Made by a program: the position numbers and the translations under genes. This document shows positions 63,025-64,000 of a stretch of 64,000 bases of DNA, piece after piece. Each line of letters starts with the position of its first letter. Positions within the stretch are counted from its first letter, which is position 1. A model generated the notes under the pieces. The model saw only the letters and a list, made by a program, of their open reading frames with translations, did no database searches and had not been told where the DNA came from. The DNA comes from Methanobacterium petrolearium (GTDB lineage Archaea; Methanobacteriota; Methanobacteria; Methanobacteriales; Methanobacteriaceae), in the NCBI RefSeq assembly GCF_017873625.1, contig NZ_JAGGKL010000001.1, positions 149,001 to 213,000 on the forward strand. Direction: 5' to 3'.

Positions 63025-63153
63025 TTCTACCGTAGAATTAATTTGGGGTTAATTTCACACGTAATCTGGAAAAAATTTTCTACAGTAGAATAAAATGTTG
63101 CATTTTTACGTAAATTTCTTACAATAAATTCCATCGTTTAGTCTACCGTAGAA
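63025..63153. promoter_or_regulatory. Three-box palindrome element B (TTCTACNGTAGAA)
   Basis: Boxes at 63025-63037 (TTCTACCGTAGAA, perfect), 63078-63090 (TTCTACAGTAGAA, perfect) and 63141-63153 (GTCTACCGTAGAA). Spacings are 53 and 63 bp. It begins 72 bp after the cbiA stop and ends about 250 bp before the next ATG. In element A, read on its minus strand, the third box is also GTCTACNGTAGAA and the spacings are 52 and 62. Confidence 0.78.
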
Positions 63154-63360
63154 TTCAACAGTCTATGGATCACAAGAATTTTTGAGATATTGGTGGGTGG
63201 ATCTTAAAAAAAGTACACTTTATATTTGGAACTTTTAACTGAGTTTAACATCATTATTTAATGAGTACAATCAAAGAAATGGGAAGACATTACAATTAAA
63301 CAAAACTTTTTATCTTAACAAAACATGTCTTATATTAGAATTAAAGCAAATCATATTTTG

Positions 63361-63377
63361 ACAATTATAATAATTGT
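63361..63377 (+). promoter_or_regulatory. Perfect inverted repeat upstream of the terminal membrane-protein gene
   Basis: ACAATTAT, A, ATAATTGT: perfect 8-bp arms around one base, ending 23 bp before the ATG at 63401. Its place about 30 bp downstream of the TATA-like CTTATATTA suggests an operator at or just past the transcription start. Confidence 0.5.
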
Positions 63378-63400
63378 TTTACTATATCAGGAGAAGTAAG

Positions 63401-64000
63401 ATGAAGTTCGAAAAGGTGGATCTATTCTCACCATACATAATGGTCGTGATCATTGCATTGTACGTTGCACTGGCAGCAATTGCCTACCAGGAGCATCTGC
63501 GAAATCTACAGTGGATTTCAACTACAACATTTTTCTACGTTTTAATGGGAACACTATTTTTCATTGCCGGAGTGTTCATCCCTAAATTCATTTACAATCG
63601 CAATGAAAAACTCAAATCTTTATTTGGTGGAAATGTTTCCAGGGAAAATTCAGCACCATGGTACAATAAACTCAGATTATTGCTGGATGAACGAGTTTTA
63701 CTGGCCGCTGCCATAATTGGCATACTCCTACAGGTAGTAAATCTATATCTTTTAGGTGGAATACCCATTTTAAGCGGCTATTTAAAGTTCAAAGCCACCA
63801 CAGATTTATGGAGAATAGCATATCCCGTATTCCTCCTGGCAATTACCATATTACTGGCTAAATATCCACGTAAATGGCATTATCTTCTTTTCATCATAGG
63901 GCTCGCAGTCTTTGCCATTAACGGCTACCGAACCACAACCATGGCTATACTTATCAGTGGCTTTATAACCTTTTATTATACAAGGAAAATGAAAACGAGT
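63401..64000 (+). CDS. Polytopic membrane protein, N-terminal part (cut by window edge)
   Basis: 200 codons are open from an ATG preceded by AGGAGA; the gene runs off the window. At least five hydrophobic helices alternate with short basic loops (IMVVIIALYVALAAIAY, FYVLMGTLFFIAGVFI, VLLAAAIIGILLQVVNLYLL, IAYPVFLLAITILLA, LLFIIGLAVFAINGY). The pattern and the INGYRTTTMAILISGFITFYY segment resemble O-antigen/oligosaccharide repeat-unit polymerases, which would fit surface glycan assembly, but without the C-terminus this is tentative. Confidence 0.75.
   Translation, partial: MKFEKVDLFSPYIMVVIIALYVALAAIAYQEHLRNLQWISTTTFFYVLMGTLFFIAGVFIPKFIYNRNEKLKSLFGGNVSRENSAPWYNKLRLLLDERVLLAAAIIGILLQVVNLYLLGGIPILSGYLKFKATTDLWRIAYPVFLLAITILLAKYPRKWHYLLFIIGLAVFAINGYRTTTMAILISGFITFYYTRKMKTS

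Larger units (their letters stand above)
62954..63400. other. Intergenic region between cbiA and the membrane protein
   Basis: 447 bp without a gene. It carries the three-box element B (63025-63153), AT-rich promoter DNA with TATA-like CTTATATTA near 63329, and a 17-bp inverted repeat close to the next start codon (63361-63377). Confidence 0.6.

Overview
The window is chromosomal DNA from a methanogenic archaeon, most likely a Methanobacterium or close relative (class Methanobacteria). The reasons are: archaeal information genes (PolD small subunit DP1, Orc1/Cdc6, Hef, Kae1-Bud32 fusion, uS15, archaeal ThrRS and ArgRS); a methanogenesis marker 12 protein; GGTGAT-type Shine-Dalgarno sequences and TTTATATA-type TATA boxes; AT-rich intergenic DNA; and a gene order (DP1 - aldolase - UPF0147 - cbiG - cbiB - origin - cdc6 - pyrB - trmI - hef) that I recall from Methanothermobacter thermautotrophicus. 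There are no insertion sequences, prophages or CRISPR arrays. This is a core region.

Layout. 1-5 kb: amino-acid genes (argD fragment, lysA-dapF, a class III aminotransferase with a Cys-rich insert). 5-13 kb: cobalamin genes (cbiH with a Cys-rich tail, cbiG, cbiB) mixed with DP1, a class II aldolase and small proteins. 12.9-14.1 kb: a replication origin with about ten Cdc6-binding boxes in two opposed groups around an AT-rich core, next to cdc6. 15.5-20 kb: pyrB, and trmI overlapping hef. 20-25 kb: a 1500-residue secreted, membrane-anchored CobN-like protein, with the decayed tail of a paralogue upstream. 25-33.4 kb: a long minus-strand run (kae1-bud32, an unrecognised 594-aa protein with a LarC C-terminal-like protein, rdgB, rps15, a RecJ-like DHH protein, an AcnX-type dehydratase). 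33.5-41 kb: cobT-like, cyclase, uppP, ilvE, two tRNA-Val genes, a membrane-tethered nuclease-fold protein, surE, DUF2098. 41-53 kb: methanogenesis marker 12, ilvB-ilvH-ilvC, purD, a broken gene, argF, a TetR regulator with duplicated operators, and ilvD-signal peptidase-argS. 53.5-64 kb: thrS, an M24 peptidase, a parA gene with a tiny ParB-like partner, a radical SAM protein, a DUF2207 protein, cbiA/cfbB and a truncated polytopic membrane protein.

How the parts connect. All enzymes from pyruvate/2-oxobutyrate to valine and isoleucine are here (ilvB, ilvH, ilvC, ilvD, ilvE). Five cobamide or related tetrapyrrole genes are scattered singly, not in one operon. The origin and its initiator gene lie about 43 kb from a ParA locus.

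The most interesting unexplained material is: (i) ParA with a 131-aa partner that keeps a ParB-type N-terminal LGKGLDALI motif but shows no ParB domain, flanked by AACTTATAA-type palindromic DNA that recurs in other intergenic regions and near the origin; (ii) two three-box elements of the palindrome TTCTACNGTAGAA with the same roughly 5-turn and 6-turn spacing, in opposite orientations, each just downstream of a stop codon; (iii) the origin architecture; (iv) the extracellular CobN-like protein and its remnant; (v) the 594-aa protein / LarC2-like pair.
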